The notes under the pieces are model-generated. The model made no database searches. It was given only the letters and a program-made list of their open reading frames with translations, and was not told where the DNA came from. A stretch of DNA of 64,000 nucleotides from Pseudomonas sp. QTF5. Its GTDB lineage: Bacteria > Pseudomonadota > Gammaproteobacteria > Pseudomonadales > Pseudomonadaceae. The first letter of the stretch is position 1; each line of letters starts with the position of its first letter. The translations under genes were made by a program, and so were the position numbers. Shown here piece after piece: positions 44,727-52,357 of the stretch. The stretch is taken from assembly GCF_000512695.2 (NCBI RefSeq), contig NZ_AZRW02000003.1, forward strand, positions 168,731 through 232,730. Direction: 5' to 3'.

Positions 44727-46487
44727 TCAGTAAACCTGCACCCGCCACAACTCCCGCGACGAAGAACCCGCCGACATCGGCAGCCTTCCATGCAGCGTCC
44801 GATAGTTGTCGATCAACACCAGATCCCCCTCACTCCATTGATGAGCAATCAAGCAATCCTGGTCATAAACCAGCGCATTGACCTGTTCCAGCAACGCCTG
44901 CTGAGCCTGCTCATCATGGTCCTGCACAGCCTGACTCAGGGTCTGCAGTGTCGAGTCGGTGCCCTCTTGGTAACGCAGGATGAGTTCGCCGCTGCGGGGG
45001 TGATGATCCACCAGGCTGTACATGCGCGGTGAGCCACCGAAGTAGGTCATTTTGGTGTAGTAGGTGATGTTTACGCCCTGCCATTGTCGGGCGACTTGCT
45101 GCCCGACTTTGCGCAGTACGTTTCGGCTGTCGACGATGGTGGTCTGGCCCTCGCCCGGCTGCGGCGCTGTCTTGCAATACAGCATGAATTTGCTGGCGCA
45201 GAATTTCGGGTTGCGTTGAACCTGTGCATCGCTGTCAGGCAGCATGTTCAGGTCCCAGTGCAACGGCGTTTTCTCCAGCGAGTGCACCACGCCTTGGGGT
45301 TTGTCCGCGGGTTTGACCACGTGCACGGCGCCGAAGGCCCATTCGTATAGCGTGCCGAAGCGTTCGCAGCTGCGAGCAAAACTGTCTTGGTCGTCGAAGC
45401 GACAGCCCTTGAGGCAGACGAAACCAAAGGTTTCCACCAGTGCCTCCAGCAGGCCCGTGGACAGTTGTTCGAAACCCAGCCCCAACGGGTCTCGAACCAC
45501 CAGGCCGAAGAGTGGAAGTTTTTGCAGTTCGTATTCGAAGCCTTTGGCCTGCGGGTTTTCTGTTTGATGGTAGAGCCATGGCCGCCCTTCATAGGTGACC
45601 AGCACATGGTGGTCCAGATCGACCTGGGCGCGGGCGCGAAGGGTTTGGCTACCGTCGAGGTTGCACACCGGTACGGCGTGCCAGGGGCTGTCGACACGGG
45701 TCAGCCCTTCGGCCAATCCAAAGGTGAATTTGGGCCCGGCATTGCTGTATTGATGAACCGACAATCGAATGTCATCGCCGAAGAAACGATCCACTGCCGC
45801 ATTCAAGGCCTGCCCGCGATACATCATTTGGTAGGCTTTGAAGTTGATTTGCTGCAGGTACTCGTCCTCGCTCTGCCCGTCTTCACGGCACAGACGCAGG
45901 TCGTTATAGAGGTGACTGCAGAGGTGGTCATGGGCCTGGCTGAGGGATTCATCATCACGGCTCTGCTCGATCAGATCCCCAAGGTTTTTCCAGGGCAGAC
46001 GGGCCTGCTTGATCAGGCTGGCGCGAACCGACTCGGCACTTTGGGCCTGTGGGAACAGGTCTTCCATGCTGACCCACTGGATCGTATGGGTGGTGCACAG
46101 TTCACGCAAAGCCCGGTTGTAGGTCTCGCGAACCTCGTCGGCCACCCCGACGATGTCATTGAAGGTCGTTCCGTCGCTGAGGATCGACACCACACAACCT
46201 GGTGCGTGCAACGCGGCGATGGCTTGGCCGAGTTGGTCGAGGCGCTCGATGGCGATGACCTCGCCGTAATCCGGCAGCACGCCGAATGTCTGGTCAATGG
46301 CATTTGGCGATTTGCAGGGAAAGCCTGGCAGTACCAGACGTACCGGCAGGCTCTGATCGAAGCAATGCCCCAGGCGTAGCGCGAGATGCGCTCTGCCTTG
46401 TGTGTCGAAACAATCATCCGTGCCTTTGAGCAGATAACCCGCGAGCAAATCGCTGACGGCAGCGATCCATGCGTCTCTATGTTCCAT
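44727..46487 (-). CDS. Isonitrile synthase-TauD dioxygenase fusion (PvcA-PvcB type)
   Basis: 586 residues in two enzymes. Residues 1-310 are a DIT1/PvcA domain with LVLPGFPCKSPN (51-62), ILSDGTTFNDIVGVADE (102-118) and SPWH (267-270). It is predicted to build an isonitrile from an amino acid and a pentulose phosphate. Residues 320-586 are a TauD/PvcB non-haem Fe(II)/2-oxoglutarate oxygenase with HWD (His410, Asp412), the distal His566 and Arg578/582 for 2-oxoglutarate. The basic pair after SPN found in the neighbour paralogue is absent here. AAGGAAG precedes the ATG. It is the last gene of the operon. Confidence 0.82.
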   Translation of the reverse strand: MEHRDAWIAAVSDLLAGYLLKGTDDCFDTQGRAHLALRLGHCFDQSLPVRLVLPGFPCKSPNAIDQTFGVLPDYGEVIAIERLDQLGQAIAALHAPGCVVSILSDGTTFNDIVGVADEVRETYNRALRELCTTHTIQWVSMEDLFPQAQSAESVRASLIKQARLPWKNLGDLIEQSRDDESLSQAHDHLCSHLYNDLRLCREDGQSEDEYLQQINFKAYQMMYRGQALNAAVDRFFGDDIRLSVHQYSNAGPKFTFGLAEGLTRVDSPWHAVPVCNLDGSQTLRARAQVDLDHHVLVTYEGRPWLYHQTENPQAKGFEYELQKLPLFGLVVRDPLGLGFEQLSTGLLEALVETFGFVCLKGCRFDDQDSFARSCERFGTLYEWAFGAVHVVKPADKPQGVVHSLEKTPLHWDLNMLPDSDAQVQRNPKFCASKFMLYCKTAPQPGEGQTTIVDSRNVLRKVGQQVARQWQGVNITYYTKMTYFGGSPRMYSLVDHHPRSGELILRYQEGTDSTLQTLSQAVQDHDEQAQQALLEQVNALVYDQDCLIAHQWSEGDLVLIDNYRTLHGRLPMSAGSSSRELWRVQVY

Positions 46488-46514
46488 AGAACAACTTCCT
46501 TGAGAGTGTGTGTA

Positions 46515-47234
46515 TCAATAGGATTTAACGGTGTCGCCATGCTCGGTGAACGCATGCGCTGTACCGCAGACTTGCTGCAGAATGCGCAGCAACCCGGCCG
46601 GCTGTTCGCAGCAGAAGTTCGGGGCCTGGGCCTGCAATGCAGGGGTCAGGCCATACCCCCAGGTGACCGCCGCCGAGTACATGCCTGCAGCACGGGCGGT
46701 CTTCAGATCGATCTCGGTGTCACCGACGAACAAACAGCGTTGCGGATCAACCGACAATCGCCGGGCGGCTTCCCATGCCACATCCGGCTGAGGCTTGAGC
46801 GCCCTGCCCGCGCGATGCCCCAGAATCGTCCCGAAGGTATTTTGTGGAAGCAGCGCATCGGCTACTTGCAGGGCCATTTCGTCAGCCTTGTTGGTGACGA
46901 TAGCTAGCGGCACTTCCAACTGGCGACAGCCTTCGAGCAATTCCAATACGCCGCTGAATGGCCGGGAAAATTGAACAAGGTTGTTTTGATAAAGCGCCAC
47001 ATAGCGCTGGTGCATAGCGACCGCATCGGCAATGCCAAACCGCGTGGCAACCTGCTCGATCATCGCTGTGACCCCGCCGCCGACATAACCCCGCACTGTT
47101 TGCGCTGTCTGCGCCGGGCAACCGTGTTCGAGCAACACTTGGTTCAGGCACCAGGTGATGTCAGGCAAGGTGTCGACCAAGGTCCCATCCAAATCGAAGA
47201 GTACGGCTTCGACCCGCAACCGAGACGCCATCAT
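46515..47234 (-). CDS. HAD-superfamily phosphatase, phosphoglycolate phosphatase-like
   Basis: 239-residue HAD phosphatase with the four motifs: LFDLDGTLVDTL (nucleophile Asp), VTNKADEM, KPQPDV (Lys) and FVGDTEIDLKTARAAG. Its cap type matches Gph, which hydrolyses 2-phosphoglycolate, but its place between two isonitrile synthase genes suggests a pathway role, perhaps removing phosphorylated by-products of the pentulose-phosphate carbon donor. Its ATG overlaps the upstream stop (TGA inside ATGATG), so it is translationally coupled. Confidence 0.82.
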   Translation of the reverse strand: MMASRLRVEAVLFDLDGTLVDTLPDITWCLNQVLLEHGCPAQTAQTVRGYVGGGVTAMIEQVATRFGIADAVAMHQRYVALYQNNLVQFSRPFSGVLELLEGCRQLEVPLAIVTNKADEMALQVADALLPQNTFGTILGHRAGRALKPQPDVAWEAARRLSVDPQRCLFVGDTEIDLKTARAAGMYSAAVTWGYGLTPALQAQAPNFCCEQPAGLLRILQQVCGTAHAFTEHGDTVKSY

Positions 47235-48226
47235 TGAGCACTGGCGTAGTGACAAGGACGCCCCTTGCGGAACACCAAGCGGTGGTAGCGCTCATCGACA
47301 TTGCTGCGTTTTTCGAGGGTGACCACACCCCGTCGCTTGATAGCCACCGAATGCCAGGGCGTACGCCACAGGTCACTGGTTGGCACCAACCGGATACCGA
47401 TCTTCGTCGACACCGCCAGTTGCGGGTGAATCGACAGGCGCAGGCAATGCGGGTAACGCGCCTGTAACAGCGCACTCCAGGCTTCACTGCGCTGGATCAC
47501 CCGCTGCGAGGCAGGCTTGGCGATTTTCTTCACCGCATTGAGACTCATGCCGGCGAATACTTTGAGCCCCGAGTAATCCTCGGACAGGAAGCGATGGATA
47601 CCGCAGTACATCAACATCATGTGCGGATCATCCTTGAAGCGCTGCTGCAACAAGACCAATGACTGGCCGTGCTCGATCATCATCTCCTCACGCATGGCGT
47701 CCAGACAATCAAGCGGAGGATAGGCATCCCTGAGATCGAAATGGGCGAACGTGCCGGGATAGTGCTGTTCGGCGTAGTCCTGGATAGCGTCGGTGTAGGC
47801 TTTGACGTCTGCATCGGGAACATGCACCAGGTCAGAGAACACATAGCCATCGGAGCAGATATGAATCAGCGCCCCCGGTGCGTAGATCTCCTGGATCTCC
47901 TTGCACAGGCGATGTAACTCGTCGATCGCATGATGTTCAGCAAGATCAGGCAGATGGCTGAGGGTTTTCTTGCGGCTGGGCGACTTGCCGGGAAAGGCTG
48001 GCAAGACCATTTCAATCTTGCGACCGCTCTCGACCGCTTGCATGACCTTGGTTAGATGGGGTTCCAGCACCTGCAACGAAAGTTCGTGATCCTGCCCTGG
48101 GGCAAGGCTACGACGGCGAAACAGGCATTCGAGGATTTGCCGGGCAATATTCATGTGTGGAGTGTTCTGATGCTCGTGCATCAGCTGACCGCACACCTGT
48201 TGAGCAACGGTGTTTGAACCTTGCAT
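47231..48226 (-). CDS. Isonitrile synthase, PvcA/DIT1 family
   Basis: 331-residue stand-alone PvcA-like enzyme and first gene of the operon. Family blocks are LPAFPGKSPSRKKTLSHLPD (about 75-94), HICSDGYVFSDLVHVPD (122-138) and WRTPWHSV near 290. It should condense an amino acid with ribulose 5-phosphate to an isonitrile, as PvcA does with tyrosine. It is a paralogue of the N-terminal half of the fusion three genes down. The ATG at 48226 has AAGGGA upstream; 48232 is a TTG two codons earlier. Confidence 0.83.
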   Translation of the reverse strand: MQGSNTVAQQVCGQLMHEHQNTPHMNIARQILECLFRRRSLAPGQDHELSLQVLEPHLTKVMQAVESGRKIEMVLPAFPGKSPSRKKTLSHLPDLAEHHAIDELHRLCKEIQEIYAPGALIHICSDGYVFSDLVHVPDADVKAYTDAIQDYAEQHYPGTFAHFDLRDAYPPLDCLDAMREEMMIEHGQSLVLLQQRFKDDPHMMLMYCGIHRFLSEDYSGLKVFAGMSLNAVKKIAKPASQRVIQRSEAWSALLQARYPHCLRLSIHPQLAVSTKIGIRLVPTSDLWRTPWHSVAIKRRGVVTLEKRSNVDERYHRLVFRKGRPCHYASAQ

Positions 48227-48685
48227 AGACAATCCCTTGTGTGGTGAATAACGGCCATTTCTTGGCTGTCAGCAGATATTCCTTACCTGCGGGCGGCTAA
48301 ATTCCTACAAGTCGTTAGGACTGTCAATCGTGGCAATCAGGAATATTGTGGGCTGGTTTGTGGTCGAGGGGCTCGATACGAGTGCCATAGAACAAAATTA
48401 AGCAGTGCTTTTTTGTGGCTAGACTCATGGTTGGGTGCTGGGTGTGACCGTCCTTGAGACATTACTTGGCAAAGGACGCGATGTCGCCGAGCTGGCTTTC
48501 GATGGATTGCTTGGAATAGAGCCGCAACCTGTAAAAGTTCCTGGATTCAAGGACCGTGCCTTGTTCAGTAGTGTTGATGAGAAAGCGCTACGGCTAATCG
48601 ACTGCTACCGTGCCAGCCCAAAGGTTACTCTTCTCGCCATAGACGGCTGCTATCGACTGCTACAGGCTTAATGTTTTCTTTAGAT
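48227..48685. other. Intergenic region before the isonitrile operon
   Basis: A TTGACA (minus strand, 48327-48322) lies about 95 bases before the PvcA-like start but no good -10 pairs with it. A plus-strand frame at 48435-48671 (78 codons, GTG start) reads LETLLGKGRDVAELAFDGLL and CYRASPKVTLLAIDGCYRLL; it has no ribosome site and may be a gene fragment. I do not recognise it. Confidence 0.4.
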
Positions 48686-48780
48686 ATCAGAAGTTAGCAG
48701 GGGTGTTGGCGCTGATGATTTCGGCCTCGTCCTGCCCAATATTTCGGAACCGATGCGGCAGCGTCGTCGGAAAGTAATAC
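48686..48780. repeat. Duplicated 3-prime tail of the PuuR-like gene, distal copy
   Basis: These 95 bases match 50036-50130 at 90 positions. They equal the last 31 codons plus stop of the regulator gene at 50037-50585. All five differences fall in third codon positions and none changes an amino acid. The match ends one base beyond the stop codon on one side and at codon 31 from the end on the other. It looks like an attachment-type duplication around the toxin module. Confidence 0.85.
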
Positions 48781-48789
48781 TCAACAAAA

Positions 48790-48831
48790 AAAGGTCATAG
48801 ATCTATTTGTCAAAATAGATCTATGACCTTT
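48790..48831 (-). terminator. Perfect terminator of the toxin operon
   Basis: A 19-bp perfect stem (AAAGGTCATAGATCTATTT with its complement) has a four-base loop GTCA and, read on the minus strand, a run of T after the stem. It lies 18 bases beyond the stop codon of the zeta-like gene. Confidence 0.92.
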
Positions 48832-48848
48832 GAGATCCAGCCGAAAAG

Positions 48849-49589
48849 CTAGGTGAGCTTGTCTAGCACGTACTGCTTGAACCAAGCTGGCTGGGAATCC
48901 GACACAATATCTATGTCTTCTCCCTCAGTAATTTCGGCAATCTGGGCAAAGCTGGAATCGCCGTCTTGAGAGTTGTCGAAGATGTATGCCCGATTAGACA
49001 CCAAAATAGCATCGGACAAGTTGTCCAGAGATCGCTCATAACGCGATCGAATCTTGTCCGGCGGAACGTCGTGCCCACCTATTGAGGCACGATATGCAAC
49101 CCGAGCCACATTGATTTCAGCATCTGCGGTAGCTACGTAGTACACATATACCCGATAGCCGGCCAACCGAGCTTGCTGAAGCAACTCTATCTTGCTGACA
49201 TCCGACATTACGGTTTCAAAAGTGAAGCTCGCAAGCTCCTGGATCAGCGATACACGGATGAAGTCGGAAAGCACTGAGGCAATGTACGAATCGATCTGCC
49301 GTGACGGAAACACAAGCCGCTCATCCTCAATGATCAAATCATCGAGCTTGGTCAAGGATTCAGGATATTTAGCAAGGAGCCCGCTGGCACGAAAAAAAGG
49401 AATCGCGCGACCCGTATATGCCTGGAGATTGAACTGTGCAAAATCGAACGCACCTGACTCACGAATACCTAACTCGATTGCATCAGGATTGACGTAATTG
49501 ACAAGCAAGTGAGCTGGGACTTTTGAATTGAAAGTACTCTTTCCGCTGCCATTAGGTCCGGCGAAAATCCTGACTCTAGGTGTACTCAA
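48849..49589 (-). CDS. Zeta-type toxin
   Basis: 246-residue P-loop kinase of the zeta toxin family, which poisons cells by phosphorylating UDP-N-acetylglucosamine. Walker A AGPNGSGKST is at 10-19, the substrate loop FTFETVMSD at 122-130, and the GGHDVPPDKIRSRYERSLDN block at 171-190 is diagnostic of zeta relatives. The start ATG overlaps the stop of the small gene before it (ATGA), which should be its antitoxin. Fewer GC-rich codons than the neighbours and its place between repeats point to acquisition. Confidence 0.87.
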   Translation of the reverse strand: MSTPRVRIFAGPNGSGKSTFNSKVPAHLLVNYVNPDAIELGIRESGAFDFAQFNLQAYTGRAIPFFRASGLLAKYPESLTKLDDLIIEDERLVFPSRQIDSYIASVLSDFIRVSLIQELASFTFETVMSDVSKIELLQQARLAGYRVYVYYVATADAEINVARVAYRASIGGHDVPPDKIRSRYERSLDNLSDAILVSNRAYIFDNSQDGDSSFAQIAEITEGEDIDIVSDSQPAWFKQYVLDKLT

Positions 49590-49870
49590 GCTTGTAGCTT
49601 AGGGACGAATTCCCCCTGCCGATGCTTCTTGACCTTCAGTCGAGTACCAGCCTTGATCGTCCCGTAGGTCTCGACTGAGCGAAGGACCACAGTCCCAGCG
49701 CTAGATACTTTCACCAAATTACCTTCGCGAACCACAAGCACGGCTTCACCTTTCGACAGCGCAACGTTGTAGGCATCTCTAAATGCCTTGGCTGCAATCG
49801 AAGGTATTGCGGACTCTTGGGCGACAATTTGCGCCTCAGTCTTGGGTAGCTTCTCTTTCTTACGAGACAT
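49586..49870 (-). CDS. Putative antitoxin to the zeta-type toxin
   Basis: 94-residue basic protein: a charged start (MSRKKEKLPKTEAQIVAQES), then AYNVALSKGEAVLVVREGNLV, a small beta domain and a Lys-rich end. It does not look like the classical epsilon antitoxin, but many chromosomal zeta toxins pair with unrelated small proteins. Overlap with the toxin start supports the pairing. GGAG stands before the ATG at 49870; 49909 is a possible longer start. Confidence 0.7.
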   Translation of the reverse strand: MSRKKEKLPKTEAQIVAQESAIPSIAAKAFRDAYNVALSKGEAVLVVREGNLVKVSSAGTVVLRSVETYGTIKAGTRLKVKKHRQGEFVPKLQA

Positions 49871-50035
49871 ATCTGACTCCGACTCACATCTGGTACGTAC
49901 AACCAACAATTATCATACATCCCAACGGGCGTCGAGCGCTCAGCCGCTTCTGGCCCAGCATGTTTCCTGGTCATTCTTGAGAGGCGTTCCGCTTAGGCCT
50001 GCTTTGAGCCGAACGGTCAATGCACCTGTTTCATC

Positions 50036-50130
50036 ATCAGAAGTTAGCCGGGGTGTTGGCGCTGATGATTTCGGCTTCGTCCTGCCCAATATTCCGAAAC
50101 CGATGCGGTAGCGTCGTCGGAAAGTAATAC
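50036..50130. repeat. Duplicated 3-prime tail of the PuuR-like gene, in-gene copy
   Basis: The copy that forms the actual end of the regulator gene. See the distal copy at 48686-48780; the two are in direct orientation and 1350 bases apart, bracketing the toxin module. Confidence 0.85.
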
Positions 50131-50585
50131 CCATCCCCGGCATTCAGCACACTAATCTGACCATCAACAGTCAGCTCAACCGTGCCACGGGTTACAAGCC
50201 CACACTCCTCCCCCTCAGCATGCACAATCGGCTCTTCCCCCGAACTCGCCCCGGGCGCGTACTGCTCGCGCAAAAGCCGCATCTGCCGACTCGGCACCGA
50301 AGCGCCAATCAGCAACAACCGCAGCCCATGACGCCCGAGATCCGGCTGTTCATTGGCGCGGAACACGTATTGATGCTCGCGAGGCGGTTGGTCGAAGGTG
50401 AAGAAGTCCGCCAAGGACATGGGAATACCTTCGAGCAGTTTTTTCAGGGAGCTGACGGAGGGACTGACGCGATTCTGTTCGATCAGGGAAATGGTGGCAT
50501 TGGTGACGCCGCTACGCCGGGCCAGCTCGCGCTGGGACAGTTTGTAGCTTTCGCGTACTAATTTGAGTCGTGAGCCCGTGTCCAT
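50037..50585 (-). CDS. puuR: PuuR-like XRE-cupin transcriptional regulator
   Basis: 182-residue repressor with an N-terminal Cro/CI helix-turn-helix (LVRESYKLSQRELARRSGVT near 8-27) and a C-terminal cupin domain (EECGLVTRGTVELTVDG and GDGYYFPTTLPHRFRN) for a small ligand. PuuR represses putrescine catabolic genes and is released by putrescine. It lies at the start of the puu cluster, just before puuB in gene order. The 3-prime end is duplicated downstream (see the repeats). Confidence 0.82.
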   Translation of the reverse strand: MDTGSRLKLVRESYKLSQRELARRSGVTNATISLIEQNRVSPSVSSLKKLLEGIPMSLADFFTFDQPPREHQYVFRANEQPDLGRHGLRLLLIGASVPSRQMRLLREQYAPGASSGEEPIVHAEGEECGLVTRGTVELTVDGQISVLNAGDGYYFPTTLPHRFRNIGQDEAEIISANTPANF

Positions 50586-50785
50586 GACAGCCTTATGCGA
50601 AGAATACTTAAGGGGTAATGGGGGTGGGTGGCGGGCGACTGGTGGCCGCGGATTACGCCGTTTCCCGTCCCGGAACCGTGAAAGGCGGGTATTAAATCAC
50701 GTTTGTTGGTGTTGCTCAGCAGGTTCGATAAATGGCAGATAAATCAAATAGGTGAATGATAGTCGTCCGCCCATGTACGAAACCT

Positions 50786-50873
50786 GTGGGAGCGGGCTTG
50801 CCCGCGATGGCGGTGTTCCGGGCTACATCGATGTTGACTGTGCCGCCCTCTTCGCGGGCAAGCCCGCTCCCAC
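50786..50873. repeat. REP pair, GCGGG variant
   Basis: GTGGGAGCGGGCTTGCCCGCG and its inverse face each other; the core has CCCGC where most pairs in the window have CTCGC. Confidence 0.85.
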
Positions 50874-50920
50874 AGTGGTCGGTGTTGTTCGCAAAATTTG
50901 TGTATGTCGCCAATTTCCTT

Positions 50921-51006
50921 GTGGGAGCGAGTCTGCTCGAGATGGCGGTGTGTCAGTCGACTGCAATGTTGACTGTGCGGCCGTCTTCGCGAGCAAGGCT
51001 CCTACA
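50921..51006. repeat. REP pair, decayed
   Basis: A second inverted pair (GTGGGAGCGAGTCTGCTCGAG and TTCGCGAGCAAGGCTCCTAC) with several changes from the consensus, next to the intact pair. It reaches almost to the stop of puuB. Confidence 0.75.
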
Positions 51007-51021
51007 GGAGTTGTGTCTGGC

Positions 51022-52305
51022 TTAGATGCCGAAACGGTCGCGTAGTGCGTAATACGCGGCGCCCATGGCGGTGAGTGGGGCCTGGAAGGTGCGGCCGCCG
51101 AGCATGGGCATGTGCGGCAGGGAGGCGAAGGCGTCGAAGCGTTCGGCGTCGCCGCGGATCATTTCCGAGATGAGTTTGCCGGCCAGGTGTGAGCAGGTGA
51201 CCCCGTGGCCGCTGTAGCCTTGCATGTAGTAGGCGTTTTTCTCGATGCGGCCGAATTGCGGCATGCGGGACATGGTCAGCAGGAAGTTACCGGTCCAGCG
51301 GTAGTCGATTTTCACGTCCTTGAGTTGCGGGAAAGTCTTGAGGATTTTTGGTTTGATCAGTTGTTCGATGTCGTCCGGCTCGCGAGCGCCGTAGACCACG
51401 CCGCCGCCGTACAGCAGGCGGTTATCGGCGGTGAGGCGGTAGTAGTCGAGCAGGTAATTGCAGTCTTCGACGCAGTAGTTGTTGGTGATCAGGCTGCGGG
51501 CGACATTTTCGGACAGCGGTTCGGTGACGGCGATTTGCGAACCGCAGGGCATGCTTTTGCGCGTGACGCGATTGTCGAGGTCTTGAGGCAGGTAGGCGTT
51601 GCCGGCGATCAGCAGGTACTTGGCCCGCACCACGCCTTTGGCGGTGCGCACGGTGATCGGTTCGCCGTAGGTAATTTCCACGGCGGCTGATTGTTCGTAG
51701 ATTTTGCCGCCCAGGCTGATGATCGCGGCGGCTTCGCCGAGGGCCAGGTTCAGCGGGTGGATGTGGCCGCCTTGCATGTCGAGCAGCCCGCCGACGTAGT
51801 TGTCGCAACCGACTTCGCGCTTGATGTCAGCGGCGTCGAGCATTCTCAGGTTTTTGTTGCCGTAGCGCTCCCAGCTGCGCTTCTGCTCGGCCAGGCCGTT
51901 GAGTTGTTTTTTGTTCAGCGCTGCGAAGATGCCGCCGGGGCGGTAGTCGCATTTGATGTCGTATTCCTTGATGCGCGAACGGATGATGTCGGCGCCTTCG
52001 AAGATCATGCTGCCAAGCACTTCGGCGGTTTTGTCGCCGTAGCGTTCTTCGATCACATCGACGTCGCGGCTGTAGGAATTGACCAGTTGACCGCCGTTGC
52101 GACCGCTGGCGCCGAAGCCGACTTTCGCGGCTTCCAGCAAGGTGACGCTATAGCCCGCTTCGCTGAGGAACAGCGCCGAGGACAGACCGGTGTAGCCGGC
52201 GCCGATTACGCAAACGTCGCATTCCACCAATTCTTCAAGAACCGGGTAATCACCGATCTGGTTGCGGGTCGCGGCGTAGTAGCTGTTTACATGGGTTTGT
52301 TTCAT
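51022..52305 (-). CDS. puuB: Gamma-glutamylputrescine oxidase
   Basis: 427-residue FAD-dependent amine oxidase of the DAO/GlyA-type fold. The dinucleotide motif CVIGAGYTGLSSALFLSEAG lies near 31-50, with VGFGASGRNGGQ after it and the C-terminal YYMQGYSGHGVTCSHLAGKL block that closes the FAD site. It should oxidise gamma-glutamylputrescine to the aldehyde. It lies between puuR and puuC on the same strand and completes the pathway with PuuA, PuuC and PuuD. Confidence 0.9.
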   Translation of the reverse strand: MKQTHVNSYYAATRNQIGDYPVLEELVECDVCVIGAGYTGLSSALFLSEAGYSVTLLEAAKVGFGASGRNGGQLVNSYSRDVDVIEERYGDKTAEVLGSMIFEGADIIRSRIKEYDIKCDYRPGGIFAALNKKQLNGLAEQKRSWERYGNKNLRMLDAADIKREVGCDNYVGGLLDMQGGHIHPLNLALGEAAAIISLGGKIYEQSAAVEITYGEPITVRTAKGVVRAKYLLIAGNAYLPQDLDNRVTRKSMPCGSQIAVTEPLSENVARSLITNNYCVEDCNYLLDYYRLTADNRLLYGGGVVYGAREPDDIEQLIKPKILKTFPQLKDVKIDYRWTGNFLLTMSRMPQFGRIEKNAYYMQGYSGHGVTCSHLAGKLISEMIRGDAERFDAFASLPHMPMLGGRTFQAPLTAMGAAYYALRDRFGI

Positions 52306-52357
52306 ACGTTTCTCCGAGGGCCGCCAACAGGTGCCGGCGACCGCCGCTGTAAAAGTG

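Noticed and set aside
45387..46379. 330-codon plus-strand frame across the isonitrile fusion
   Set aside because: The minus-strand fusion has all catalytic motifs in one frame; the plus frame has none.
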